Assembly: GCF_030915465.1 (NCBI RefSeq)
Contig: NZ_CP133267.1
Coordinates: 620,001 to 684,000, forward strand
Length of the DNA stretch: 64,000 nt
From: Neobacillus sp. PS3-34
GTDB taxonomy: Bacteria > Bacillota > Bacilli > Bacillales > Cytobacillaceae
Direction: 5' to 3'
Part shown: piece by piece, positions 38,654-47,197 of the stretch
Numbering within the stretch: position 1 is the stretch's first letter
Layout of the letters: every line of letters begins with the position of its first letter
Position numbers and translations under genes: made by a program
Notes under the pieces: generated by a model
What the model saw: only the letters and a program-made list of their open reading frames with translations
Databases searched by the model: none
What the model was told of the DNA's origin: nothing

Positions 38654-39261
38654 CTACAGTAGACCCTTTAACTTTTCTATTACTAGTTCAGTTACAAAAT
38701 TAATTGATTTTTCTGTATTTAAAACAAACCAATTTTGATCTAAAGCTACTTGATGAAATCTATTCGTAGATTCAACATGGTCCTGAAAGTTGTCTATAAC
38801 AAGACTTCGTAACCCATCAGAACGTGTTAACGCTCTTTGAAAAGAGATTTCTGGATCACATACAGTGGCAATAACAATATCAGGTTGAATAACATGATGT
38901 TCTAAATTTATTTTGAGACACTCTTCAAAAGAATGAAACAGACGGAATACTCCATCTGAAGGGTACCATCGGTCCATTAAAATTATATCAAAATTTGAAT
39001 TTTGAATGTACTTTTTTCCAATTTCGTAACGACCTTTTGCTAAAAGATGTAATAGCTTAACTTCTACATCTTTATTCAAGCTTTCTTTATGGTCTGTTAG
39101 AAGTTGCTTACTCTCATTACGATAAAGATCTAGTTCCTTTTCTACTAGTATTTTAACAGAGTAGTATTCTTTCAAATTTTCATAGACTGCCCGAATTATT
39201 GATGACTTGCCAGTTCCTTTTGGCCATCTAACGAAACGAATAATGTTTTTTTGGTACTCAT
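38654..39261 (-). CDS. Deoxynucleoside monophosphate (thymidylate-type) kinase, one frameshift
   Basis: A P-loop kinase of 202 residues after joining. The P-loop GPKGTGKSS lies at about residue 14, the lid/DR motif at ILMDRWYPSDGVF, and a purine-binding-type motif at CDPEISFQRALTRSDG. This pattern resembles thymidylate kinase and phage dNMP kinases. The raw frame breaks within the P-loop at the GGCC at 39222-39225, and one restored C fixes it. Its ATG overlaps the stop of the reductase gene by one base (TAATG), so both are made together. That suggests the kinase handles the reductase product. It is the last gene of the 51-38.6 kb operon. Confidence 0.7.
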
Positions 39262-40865
39262 TATTTTATTACCTCAATTGGTTGAGATTTTAGTGAGTTA
39301 TCTCGATAAATCATAAATCCAATTAATCCTTTTTCGTGGCCTAATTGAATCCATTGCTTAATTTCCTCAACATTTGTGCTAAACGAACAGTTAAGCGTCT
39401 TACTAATACCACCATCAATAGATTTCTGAAAAGCAGCCTGTACTTCGATATGTTCTTCTGGCTTTATATCTAAAGCTCTTGGGAACAGGTATGCAAGTTT
39501 TTCTCCTATCACATTGCTTAACTCTATACCTCCAAGAAGCAAATTTTTTACATCATCAGGATTAAGTCCTAACTTTTGTACAGTATATGCAAGAATCGGA
39601 TCTAAAATATAGATGGTATCATCCAATATATTCTGCTTTGTTAAATATCCATTGATTGGTTCAATTCCACTACTAGTATTAACAAGTAGTGAAAGTGTAG
39701 ACGTTTGTGCAATTGCAACTAAGAGCGCGTTTCTTTTCTTCTCCCTATTTATATTGTTAGACAGTGCAGCAGGATAAACACCTCTTTTATATGCAAGTCT
39801 TGTTGATTCTTCTTGTGCCCCTTGCATCAAAGCTTTCCCTATCTCTTCTGCTAGTCTAATTGATTCCTCAGAGCCATAACGAATACCTAATAATATTAAA
39901 AGGTGGGCATAGCCCATTAATCCTACTCCTATTTTTCTAGTGGACAGAGTATTTTTTTTAAGTTGAGGTGAGGAATGGTAATGAATATCATGCATTCCAT
40001 CGAGAAACCGAACTCCTATCCTTACTGTCTCTATAAATTTTTCAAAATCAAATGATAGATCTGTTTCATTGGACCTAATAAATTTTACAAGGTTAAGAGA
40101 ACCCAATAGCCCGGATTCGTCAGCAGCTAGAGGAGATTCCCCGCACACATTTGCGGCAATTGGTGCATTTTCTTCAAGTGCCACATTTGGGACCCTATCT
40201 GTAAAAAGAATAGCTGGTTGCCCTGTTCGATGAATCGATTCTGCCACCATATTAAATTTTTCTAAAGCTTCTGAATCGCTTCTCCTCACTTTTTCCATAA
40301 AAGAATCCGGAATCCCAACATTTAAATTAGTTACTTTCGTTTTCCCAGCTTGTTGTAAAATCCCAATAAAACCGGGATTATTAATCGATACGGTTACTGC
40401 ATTGGAAGCTGGACGAGGTCTCCCACTTTGGTGTTCCTCAGTATCCTTGTCAAATAGTTGGATAAAATTCTTAATTTCTCCCGGAGCCTTCAGGTGATTT
40501 AAGGTATATCCAACTCCCCCCATTCCATCATGTACTTGTCTCGCCACATTGAGGAATTCATTTATCGGCTTTCTTGCATCTAATGCAAAACAAGCAAAAA
40601 TTTTCTTTTTATCTTCCGATATATTTACCATTAATGGGCTATTGGGAAGAAACTCAGAATTTTCTAGTGTCTTTCTTAATTTTATAATATATTCATCTTT
40701 ATCACTTTCATCATATAGCATTTCTGCTTTCTCTGATGCATCTACAATTCTTCTTAATAGACCAGGCCAACCTTCATCTAAATGTCTATGTAAAATTCTT
40801 TTACTTAAAAGTGGGAAAAATGGGCTTTCATTTGGATCAGCTAAATTTCTTAAGTCTTCCATCAT
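39261..40865 (-). CDS. Ribonucleotide reductase large-subunit-like protein, class I/II fold
   Basis: A 534-residue protein with the reductase barrel. The order is FLPNSPLMVN, the first Cys in FACFALDA (about residue 92), GMGGVGYTLNHLKAPGEI, NLNVGIPDSFM, the active-site NVCGESPL (about residue 238) with the N-x-C-x-E pattern, GLLGSLNLVKFI, STRKIGVGLMGYAHLL, TSTLSLLVNTSSGIEP and SKTLNCS near the end. It lacks the C-terminal glycyl radical motif of class III enzymes and a C-terminal Cys tail. It is short compared with NrdA or NrdJ (700 or more residues), missing the N-terminal ATP cone. No NrdB is nearby, so a class II-like or novel radical source is possible. The neighbour upstream is an NrdG-like radical SAM protein, which is unexpected. 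Confidence 0.8.
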   Translation of the reverse strand: MMEDLRNLADPNESPFFPLLSKRILHRHLDEGWPGLLRRIVDASEKAEMLYDESDKDEYIIKLRKTLENSEFLPNSPLMVNISEDKKKIFACFALDARKPINEFLNVARQVHDGMGGVGYTLNHLKAPGEIKNFIQLFDKDTEEHQSGRPRPASNAVTVSINNPGFIGILQQAGKTKVTNLNVGIPDSFMEKVRRSDSEALEKFNMVAESIHRTGQPAILFTDRVPNVALEENAPIAANVCGESPLAADESGLLGSLNLVKFIRSNETDLSFDFEKFIETVRIGVRFLDGMHDIHYHSSPQLKKNTLSTRKIGVGLMGYAHLLILLGIRYGSEESIRLAEEIGKALMQGAQEESTRLAYKRGVYPAALSNNINREKKRNALLVAIAQTSTLSLLVNTSSGIEPINGYLTKQNILDDTIYILDPILAYTVQKLGLNPDDVKNLLLGGIELSNVIGEKLAYLFPRALDIKPEEHIEVQAAFQKSIDGGISKTLNCSFSTNVEEIKQWIQLGHEKGLIGFMIYRDNSLKSQPIEVIK

Positions 40866-40910
40866 ATTTTCCTTTCTGAAATAATATTTCTGTAAAAATT
40901 AACCAAACTT

Positions 40911-40938
40911 CACTAAAAATTATACACATTTTTTAGTG
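40911..40938 (-). promoter_or_regulatory. Palindrome overlapping a -10 element before the reductase gene
   Basis: CACTAAAAA and TTTTTAGTG form a perfect 9-bp inverted repeat. On the minus strand a TATAAT hexamer lies inside it (40919-40924). The 133-bp gap to the radical SAM gene is the largest within the operon. This looks like a secondary promoter with an operator, or an attenuator. Confidence 0.5.
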
Positions 40939-40998
40939 ATAATCGATGATAAAGCATTTAATGTTGTAGTGTTTTTGCTATAAATCTACTAAATATAC

Positions 40999-41580
40999 CT
41001 ATTCAATAGTAAAAGGCCACCCATTAATGTGGATTAAGTTATTCCCTTGGTCAATATTGAGCTCTAGTTTATTAGTGGAATCCTCATATTCTATTCCCTC
41101 GCGATATTGCTCCGTTAAATAGTGAAATTCTTGATTTGTCGAACCAACCCAATTTCGGTCTTCATCATATAATTCTTCGATAAAAGGACCGTCTACTAGA
41201 ATATCTATCTCCGCTAAAAACTCAGAACTAAACGGGAGTTGAATTTTCTTTAACTCTTTCACGGTGTAGCCGGAAAAAACCATAACGGTTATACCGATTT
41301 CTTTACACCTTCGCGAAAGGAAGGAAAGGCCGTTTGCTTGTAGAAACGGTTCTCCCCCCAAAAATGTAACTCCTTCAATTTCTTCTTCCCTTTTTGCTTT
41401 TTGAATCATTTCAAAAACTTCTTCACAATCATATATTTTTGCAGGTTTTACTTCTAACATTTGGGGATTGCAACAACCTGGGCATCTTTTGAGACAGCCT
41501 TGAACCCATAATGCAAAACGCTTCCCTGGTCCTTCCGCCTCGGTACAATCATTATAATGTGCAACATTTAAATACGGCAT
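40999..41580 (-). CDS. NrdG-like radical SAM enzyme
   Basis: A 193-residue protein with the CxxxCxxC iron-sulfur motif at Cys29, Cys33 and Cys36 (GCLKRCPGC), the SAM-binding VTFLGGEPF (GGEP motif) and the NrdG-type ending with VDGPFIEELYD and WVGSTNQEFHYLT. Its size and layout are those of activases for anaerobic reductase NrdD. No NrdD-type glycyl radical protein is encoded here: the next gene is a class I/II-type reductase. It starts two bases after the AAA+ gene stop, with GAGGA inside that gene's end. It could activate the reductase, another protein of the operon, or act on a nucleotide. Confidence 0.85.
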   Translation of the reverse strand: MPYLNVAHYNDCTEAEGPGKRFALWVQGCLKRCPGCCNPQMLEVKPAKIYDCEEVFEMIQKAKREEEIEGVTFLGGEPFLQANGLSFLSRRCKEIGITVMVFSGYTVKELKKIQLPFSSEFLAEIDILVDGPFIEELYDEDRNWVGSTNQEFHYLTEQYREGIEYEDSTNKLELNIDQGNNLIHINGWPFTIE

Positions 41581-41582
41581 CT

Positions 41583-43442
41583 TTAGTCATCCTCTAATTC
41601 AAAATCGTAATATGCTGTATTACCGGCTTGAATCACTTTAATCTTTTTCCCTGGAGCGAAGTAATCACTTTCCTGGAAGATGAACCTGGCTAACGGGTCT
41701 ACTAATTTGGGCTCAATGACATTTAAGACGCCGCGTCCACCGTTAGAAATATCCACCTGTGCTACTATAGCTGCCAGTGCCTTATCCTCATCTTCAAATA
41801 TGAATTCCATTTGATATTTCTCTGCAATAAATGTTTTTATCGGTTTTATTTTAATTTTGGCAATATCGATTAAGAACTTTCGATCATTAATATGATCAAA
41901 AACAACTATATTATCACCGATACGGTTTAAAAGCTCCGGCCGATTCAATTTGGTTAAAAAGTGATCCTGTAGTTCGCTTCGAATAATTTTGTTATTCTCT
42001 TCAGAACTGTTATTTACATCAACCTTCGATGCCCCAATATTGGATGTAAAGATAATAATTGATTCTGAGAAATAAACCGTTTCCCCTTTACCATCGGTTA
42101 AGCGTCCATCCTCTAATACCTGCAGAAATTTATCCAGTATTCTTTGATGTGCTTTTTCGATTTCATCAAAAAGCAGAACAGAAAACGGCTTTTCACGGAT
42201 AGCATTCGTTAATTGACCGCCTTCTTCATAACCCGTATAACCTGGCGGTGCCCCGATTAAACGTTGATCGCTATGTTCATGGTTAAACTCTGACATATCA
42301 AACCGTATGCACGCATTTTCATCACCGAACAAAAATTCAGCCAATGCTTTTGCTAATTCCGTTTTTCCTACACCCGTAGGTCCAACAAAAAAGAGTATTC
42401 CTTTTGGCTTGCTTTGTTTAGCCGAATGCTGGAGTCCTGAAAAACCGGTATAGGCACGAATAATAACATCTTCTACTTTCGAAATGGCATTATCTTGACC
42501 GCGAACACGCTCTTTCAAAGTTTCTTGAATTCTTATTAACTTTTGCTTAGATAATTCTTCCCAAGGGCTCGACTTCTTTCCATACTTGTATACATTGACA
42601 AGCTTTTCGAATGTTAGATTATCTTGACTTAATTGTCTTGATAACTTAATCAATTGATAAATATCCCTCAGCGAAAAACCATCCAATAGATCAATGAAAT
42701 CTGAAAAGTTTACATCATTATAATGACGGAGATTCCTGGTTTCGAGCTTGCTAAAATGATCCATTACGTATTGCTGGCGTTCAGAGCGGCTGGGAAAAGG
42801 AATTTGTATTTGCTTAACTGACGAATTTTGTTGATAATAGCTTGGTGGTATTGCACCTAGTTTTTCAGTTAAAAAAATGACAATATTAGACTGCTCCGAA
42901 ATAGTCGAATCTAACCGTAAAGGAGACTGCCGGATTGACTTCCCTAAAATGGTCAAATATTCCCGTTCTATTTCACTTAAAGCGTTGGCGTTGCCAAATA
43001 AGTAGTTTGACCAGTCAATGACAAATGCCACTTTACGATTGGTGTCACGACGCATTGATTCGTAAACTAGAGAGAAAAATTCTATCGGATCACGATAATC
43101 ATTTTGCTTATTAGACAAAATCGATGTGTCAATGTTTTCATCTGTAAGATAGTCATCTTCATCGGATTCAGAACCATCATTGTACAATTGTTCCAAATCT
43201 GAAATAGAGGATTCCTTAACCCGGGAATAATCAATCCCATGAACCCGGTCCCAATAAACAACATCTTGAAAACCTTTTTTAAGTAAACTTTCATTTAAAA
43301 CATTTGGGAAAAAATCGTACTTATTAGAATATGGATTAAAGCAAAGGTCACTTATATTACCATACATGATTAACGATTTCCGAATTCCTACTTCTCTTAA
43401 AATAGATTCAAACCATGTGCTCGATTTTGTTACGGTGATCAT
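41583..43442 (-). CDS. Clp/ClpB-type AAA+ ATPase with degenerate N-terminal ATPase-like region
   Basis: A 619-residue protein. The C-terminal half is a canonical ClpA/B D2-type AAA+ module: GQDNAISKVEDVI, Walker A FFVGPTGVGKTELAKAL (about residue 356), the pore-loop region GAPPGYTGYEEGGQL, Walker B LLFDEIEKAH, sensor FTSNIGAS, arginine finger LLNRIGDN and a D2-small domain (GGRGVLNVIE). The N-terminal 300 residues lack a Walker A, but show AFVIDWSNYLF and NIVIFLTEKLG at places where Walker B and sensor 1 of an AAA domain would lie, then a lid-like helical part. There is no Clp N domain and no ClpP loop that I can see. The start overlaps the coiled-coil gene as ATGA. Confidence 0.85.
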   Translation of the reverse strand: MITVTKSSTWFESILREVGIRKSLIMYGNISDLCFNPYSNKYDFFPNVLNESLLKKGFQDVVYWDRVHGIDYSRVKESSISDLEQLYNDGSESDEDDYLTDENIDTSILSNKQNDYRDPIEFFSLVYESMRRDTNRKVAFVIDWSNYLFGNANALSEIEREYLTILGKSIRQSPLRLDSTISEQSNIVIFLTEKLGAIPPSYYQQNSSVKQIQIPFPSRSERQQYVMDHFSKLETRNLRHYNDVNFSDFIDLLDGFSLRDIYQLIKLSRQLSQDNLTFEKLVNVYKYGKKSSPWEELSKQKLIRIQETLKERVRGQDNAISKVEDVIIRAYTGFSGLQHSAKQSKPKGILFFVGPTGVGKTELAKALAEFLFGDENACIRFDMSEFNHEHSDQRLIGAPPGYTGYEEGGQLTNAIREKPFSVLLFDEIEKAHQRILDKFLQVLEDGRLTDGKGETVYFSESIIIFTSNIGASKVDVNNSSEENNKIIRSELQDHFLTKLNRPELLNRIGDNIVVFDHINDRKFLIDIAKIKIKPIKTFIAEKYQMEFIFEDEDKALAAIVAQVDISNGGRGVLNVIEPKLVDPLARFIFQESDYFAPGKKIKVIQAGNTAYYDFELEDD

Positions 43443-44602
43443 CGGTTTCTCCTTTCAACACTCGCAGGAGTATCAATAGGTTTACTGTTTTTGGAAATAC
43501 GCTCTGGGTTTTCCCAAATAACTCTTTCATCTGTTAATTTAATACCATATATTTCGGTAAGCTTATCTTTAAACAACTGTTCATCTTCTCTGCAAGCCTG
43601 ACCCTCATAATGGTCGAATTTATACATAAAGTCACCAGTTAGATTTACCTTACAAAGCGCCTGTTTTCCCGATGGCTTACGGGCAAGGATTTTAACGACA
43701 TCTTCATTGTTTTCAGTACTCCTTGACACTTTCCCTTGGATCACGAAGCCTTGTTCTTGTAAGGATTTTACAATCATTTTGACTGTTTCCTTACGGATTC
43801 GTTCATCCATTACCTTATTTTCTGCATTTTCTATAGCTTCCTGAATAAGCTCACTTACATCTTCTAAATTCACAGCCGAGCCGCTCTGAATTTGCTGCTT
43901 TGTTTTCTGGAGACTGTCCAAAATGGCTTGTATCTCTGCTTCACTTTCTTTTTTATCGGCGGAGATTAGCTCTATGTTTGTTTCCAATTTAGAAAGCTGA
44001 ATCTCTTGGGCAGCTTCTGTTTTTTTCCGTTCTTTCCATTCATTTGCTTTTTGTTCAGCTTTTACACAAATCTCACTGACCCTTTTATCGATTTTTTGCT
44101 TGATTGAATGAATCGATTGGGCTGACTTCTCAGTTTCGATTTCCTTCTTTAATACCTGCAGATCTTCAAAGGCAAAGTCCTGAATGACAGGATCAGAAAT
44201 CCGACCTACAACATCGTAATAGTATTTAGTAGTTTCTTGCTCTAACTTAGCCATTTCTTCTTTCATTTGCTGCATGCGAAGTCGTTGCTTTGAAACCATT
44301 TCTTGTTCAGCTGCTCTTGCCAACGGACGAACCGAATTGATGAACTCCCCCAATTCAAAGCTGGACCCTCTGGCAGCTTCAGGGTTAGCATCAAGATTTC
44401 TTTCTATTTCTGATAAATATCCTTTTACTTTCTGAAGCTCACTAGGTACTAAATCTTGAAATCCATCCAATACCATTTGATTGTACATATTTTGATATTT
44501 TTCATAGAAACGAACCGTTGTTTCTCGTACTCTTGTTAAATGCATTTGTCTTCTTCTTGCCGCTTCTATTTCGTATCGAGTGACGGAAGCCCTACTCATC
44601 AT
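43439..44602 (-). CDS. Coiled-coil protein of the helicase/reductase operon, 387 residues
   Basis: Not recognised as a known family. Residues 1-310 are almost entirely charged helix with heptad-like Leu/Ile spacing (KLETNIELISADKKESEAEI). The last 90 residues form a mixed alpha/beta domain (VIQGKVSRSTENNEDVVKILARKPSG and a Cys-containing strand), possibly a small binding module. There is no membrane segment. GGGGG precedes the ATG pair at 44602. It is coupled by ATGA overlap to the AAA+ ATPase, which suggests an adaptor or structural partner of that machine. Confidence 0.7.
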   Translation of the reverse strand: MMSRASVTRYEIEAARRRQMHLTRVRETTVRFYEKYQNMYNQMVLDGFQDLVPSELQKVKGYLSEIERNLDANPEAARGSSFELGEFINSVRPLARAAEQEMVSKQRLRMQQMKEEMAKLEQETTKYYYDVVGRISDPVIQDFAFEDLQVLKKEIETEKSAQSIHSIKQKIDKRVSEICVKAEQKANEWKERKKTEAAQEIQLSKLETNIELISADKKESEAEIQAILDSLQKTKQQIQSGSAVNLEDVSELIQEAIENAENKVMDERIRKETVKMIVKSLQEQGFVIQGKVSRSTENNEDVVKILARKPSGKQALCKVNLTGDFMYKFDHYEGQACREDEQLFKDKLTEIYGIKLTDERVIWENPERISKNSKPIDTPASVERRNR

Positions 44603-44624
44603 TAAACCCCCAATTTATCAATAA

Positions 44625-47117
44625 TTACTTTTTCTTTCCTTTTTTATTTTTACTATTCTTGTTTTTCTTTTTACTTCCAAGATCTGCTGGTTCAACTGCT
44701 TTTATTCCAAACTCACCTGCACTAGCCTTTAAATCGATATTTGACGTAATAATGGCAGGCTTCTTAGCTTTATACTTTAAAGCAACTGATAACAGCTGAT
44801 TATCAAGTGTTAATGAATATGATTTAGGTAATGTTTCATGACTATAATCCTCAAAGTGTAGATTTTCTCTCGTACGTTCTTTTAAGGATAAGACTAATTC
44901 ATCAATTTTCGATGATAGATTTGGATTTTCCTTCGCAGCAAACGACAATGACTTATACACATCTTTCTCATGAGAAGAACATATGATAACATAATCATTT
45001 TTCAAAGAAAGGGATTCCATAATAGTGGGTTTCGTTAAGAATAGACTCGTATCCAGCACATATACATTTTCATACCCGCTCGGTATTTCTTGATTAAATA
45101 AATCAAGAAATGCCTTATAGTTTAAAATATTTTCATGAATCTGTCCAAAAGATGATTTTGTAATAATTTCACTATTTACAATAAATTGTGTCAGTTTATT
45201 TACCAGGTCGTTCCAGCGTACACAATCATTTAATATTTGTTGAAATTCCACCTTTTCAAGAGTTTCGTAGTATTTTCTACTATCGAACTTTTTCTGAAGT
45301 GATTCGACCTTCAATTGTTCTTTTATCTTTTTGTGATATTTATTTATTTCACGAACCGTGATTTCAAACTCATTTCGATCATATAAATGCTCTTTTATCC
45401 ATTTTAAATCATCAAAATTATACAGCACTTCCTCTATCAGTTCATCTGAATAAATATCACTTGATAAAGCCAGCTTTTTAACGGACTGTTCTATTTTTAG
45501 CTTCGACAACTCCTCATTTAGATTTTTTAATTCAGAGAAGTTATGAATATGCCCATAGAAATGCAGCAGCTTTTCGGTTACCTCCATACTTAGCTCTTTA
45601 TTTTTCTGCAAATCTAGAATATTGATTAAATCCTCAAGCTCTTCCATGCTTGAAGCGTTTTGAACGGCTTGTACACCTAATTCATTTCTGAACTTATCCC
45701 ACTGAATATGGTTAACGGCATTAGCAGGATAGAATTCCTTCATCCATTTTTGAACATCTTTTAGTCTGCTAAGCTTTTCTTTGAGAGACATACTTTTGTT
45801 ACTGTGGATATATTCATTGATGTTTTTCCACTGCTGGTCTGCACTTAACCAAAATGCCGATATCCATAATGCGTCTAAATCATCTTGGTATTCCATGATT
45901 TCAGCTTCAATAGATTTGTATAGATCGTCTAAAATAATTTCTTCTTTCTTTAATCTATAGCGGATAGGTACTTCATTCTTAACTCCATTTACATGAACAA
46001 TGGTTTTGGCTGCCATCACACTATCACGGAAACCATTTACATAAAGGCCGTTTTCAAAAATAAATGAATTTGGAATCCGAACGAATGCCCCCGTTTTCTT
46101 TTCGTTCCAATTAAGTTCAAAGTTTTCTAAGTCATCAAAAGCAATTATAAGTGTGTTTTTGGGTATATGTTTGCTATTTTCTGAAAGCCTTTCGAAATTG
46201 CCCTTTCGTGGAAAATAATCAAATAAATATGATTGATTAATGATGTGAATCGTATTCGTAAGTTTTTTGTCAATATCATGTGCATCTTTTTTAAGTGAAT
46301 CCTCATCTAATAAAGAAAGATCACTGGCCTTTGATTGAATCATTCTTAACTCTGAAAAATTTAAATCTTCTAAATCAATGTGATCAAAACTTAGACTTTC
46401 AAATAGAGACTCTACTATTTCTGATTCAAAATCTTTTAGTTTATCCCTATACTCTTTGTTATCACATTCAATAAATGCACTTTGGTTATTTGAAATTTCA
46501 AGTTTAACCTTTATGTTTTTCCACATAAAATCGCTATTCAGTCTAGAAACATCTGAAATTTCAGTGTTTTCTTTATACCAATCGTATCTGGAACTGGTTT
46601 CCTCAATATCCTGGCTGATAAAACCGTGAGGATAAAAATCTAGATCAATAGAATCAAGATTAATTGTTTGAACATTCGTTTCCTTTTTAGCCCAACGAGA
46701 TTCGGAATCATCAAGAAACCGATTTGCTATGTAATCAAAATAATGGGAAACAGAATCTGATCTTGGGTTGCTTGGAATGACTCTTCTTTTTTGTACAGTT
46801 GAACCAAGCTGTGAAATAGTTAAGTTTTTTAAAGTAATGTCCTCTAATGAGGATAAAGCTGTATCACATTGAATGATTTGCAAATCAATAAGCTTTTCCA
46901 ACACTGGTTTGACTAGTTTGGTAGAATCAGGAACAGATAAAATATTTTCAAATATCGTCTTTAATGAAATTTGATTGTACATTTTATCAGATTGAAATCT
47001 GCCTATTAATTCTAAGAGCATCCACTCGACCGCAGTTATTTTTCGAGGTGTGGCATGAGTTACCTGGCTGTCAATTTTAATTATAGGTACTGCTACTTCT
47101 GCTTCTTTTAATAACAT
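44625..47117 (-). CDS. 830-residue protein with a C-terminal PIN-like domain and Lys-rich tail
   Basis: The N-terminal 150 residues look like a winged-helix module (ITAVEWMLLELIGRFQ and SVPDSTKLVKPVLEKL). The middle is helical with a beta segment (FVRIPNSFIFENGLYVNG). From about residue 685 there is a PIN-like nuclease fold: NVYVLDTSLFL (first Asp), a central helix region, TLDNQLLSVALKYKAKKPAIIT (second Asp) and KASAGEFGIKAVEP. The final 20 residues are almost only Lys, Asn and Ser, suiting nucleic acid binding. PIN domains are metal-dependent RNases; catalysis here is inferred. AAGGAG precedes the ATG. The gene follows the helicase by 80 bp and the coiled-coil gene by 22 bp. Confidence 0.7.
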   Translation of the reverse strand: MLLKEAEVAVPIIKIDSQVTHATPRKITAVEWMLLELIGRFQSDKMYNQISLKTIFENILSVPDSTKLVKPVLEKLIDLQIIQCDTALSSLEDITLKNLTISQLGSTVQKRRVIPSNPRSDSVSHYFDYIANRFLDDSESRWAKKETNVQTINLDSIDLDFYPHGFISQDIEETSSRYDWYKENTEISDVSRLNSDFMWKNIKVKLEISNNQSAFIECDNKEYRDKLKDFESEIVESLFESLSFDHIDLEDLNFSELRMIQSKASDLSLLDEDSLKKDAHDIDKKLTNTIHIINQSYLFDYFPRKGNFERLSENSKHIPKNTLIIAFDDLENFELNWNEKKTGAFVRIPNSFIFENGLYVNGFRDSVMAAKTIVHVNGVKNEVPIRYRLKKEEIILDDLYKSIEAEIMEYQDDLDALWISAFWLSADQQWKNINEYIHSNKSMSLKEKLSRLKDVQKWMKEFYPANAVNHIQWDKFRNELGVQAVQNASSMEELEDLINILDLQKNKELSMEVTEKLLHFYGHIHNFSELKNLNEELSKLKIEQSVKKLALSSDIYSDELIEEVLYNFDDLKWIKEHLYDRNEFEITVREINKYHKKIKEQLKVESLQKKFDSRKYYETLEKVEFQQILNDCVRWNDLVNKLTQFIVNSEIITKSSFGQIHENILNYKAFLDLFNQEIPSGYENVYVLDTSLFLTKPTIMESLSLKNDYVIICSSHEKDVYKSLSFAAKENPNLSSKIDELVLSLKERTRENLHFEDYSHETLPKSYSLTLDNQLLSVALKYKAKKPAIITSNIDLKASAGEFGIKAVEPADLGSKKKNKNSKNKKGKKK

Positions 47118-47197
47118 AAAGAACTCTCCTTAATAACATAGTCTGTCTGGGAGTCATATCAAAGACGTACTTCCTGTTAAACTCCCAGCAGTCCTCT

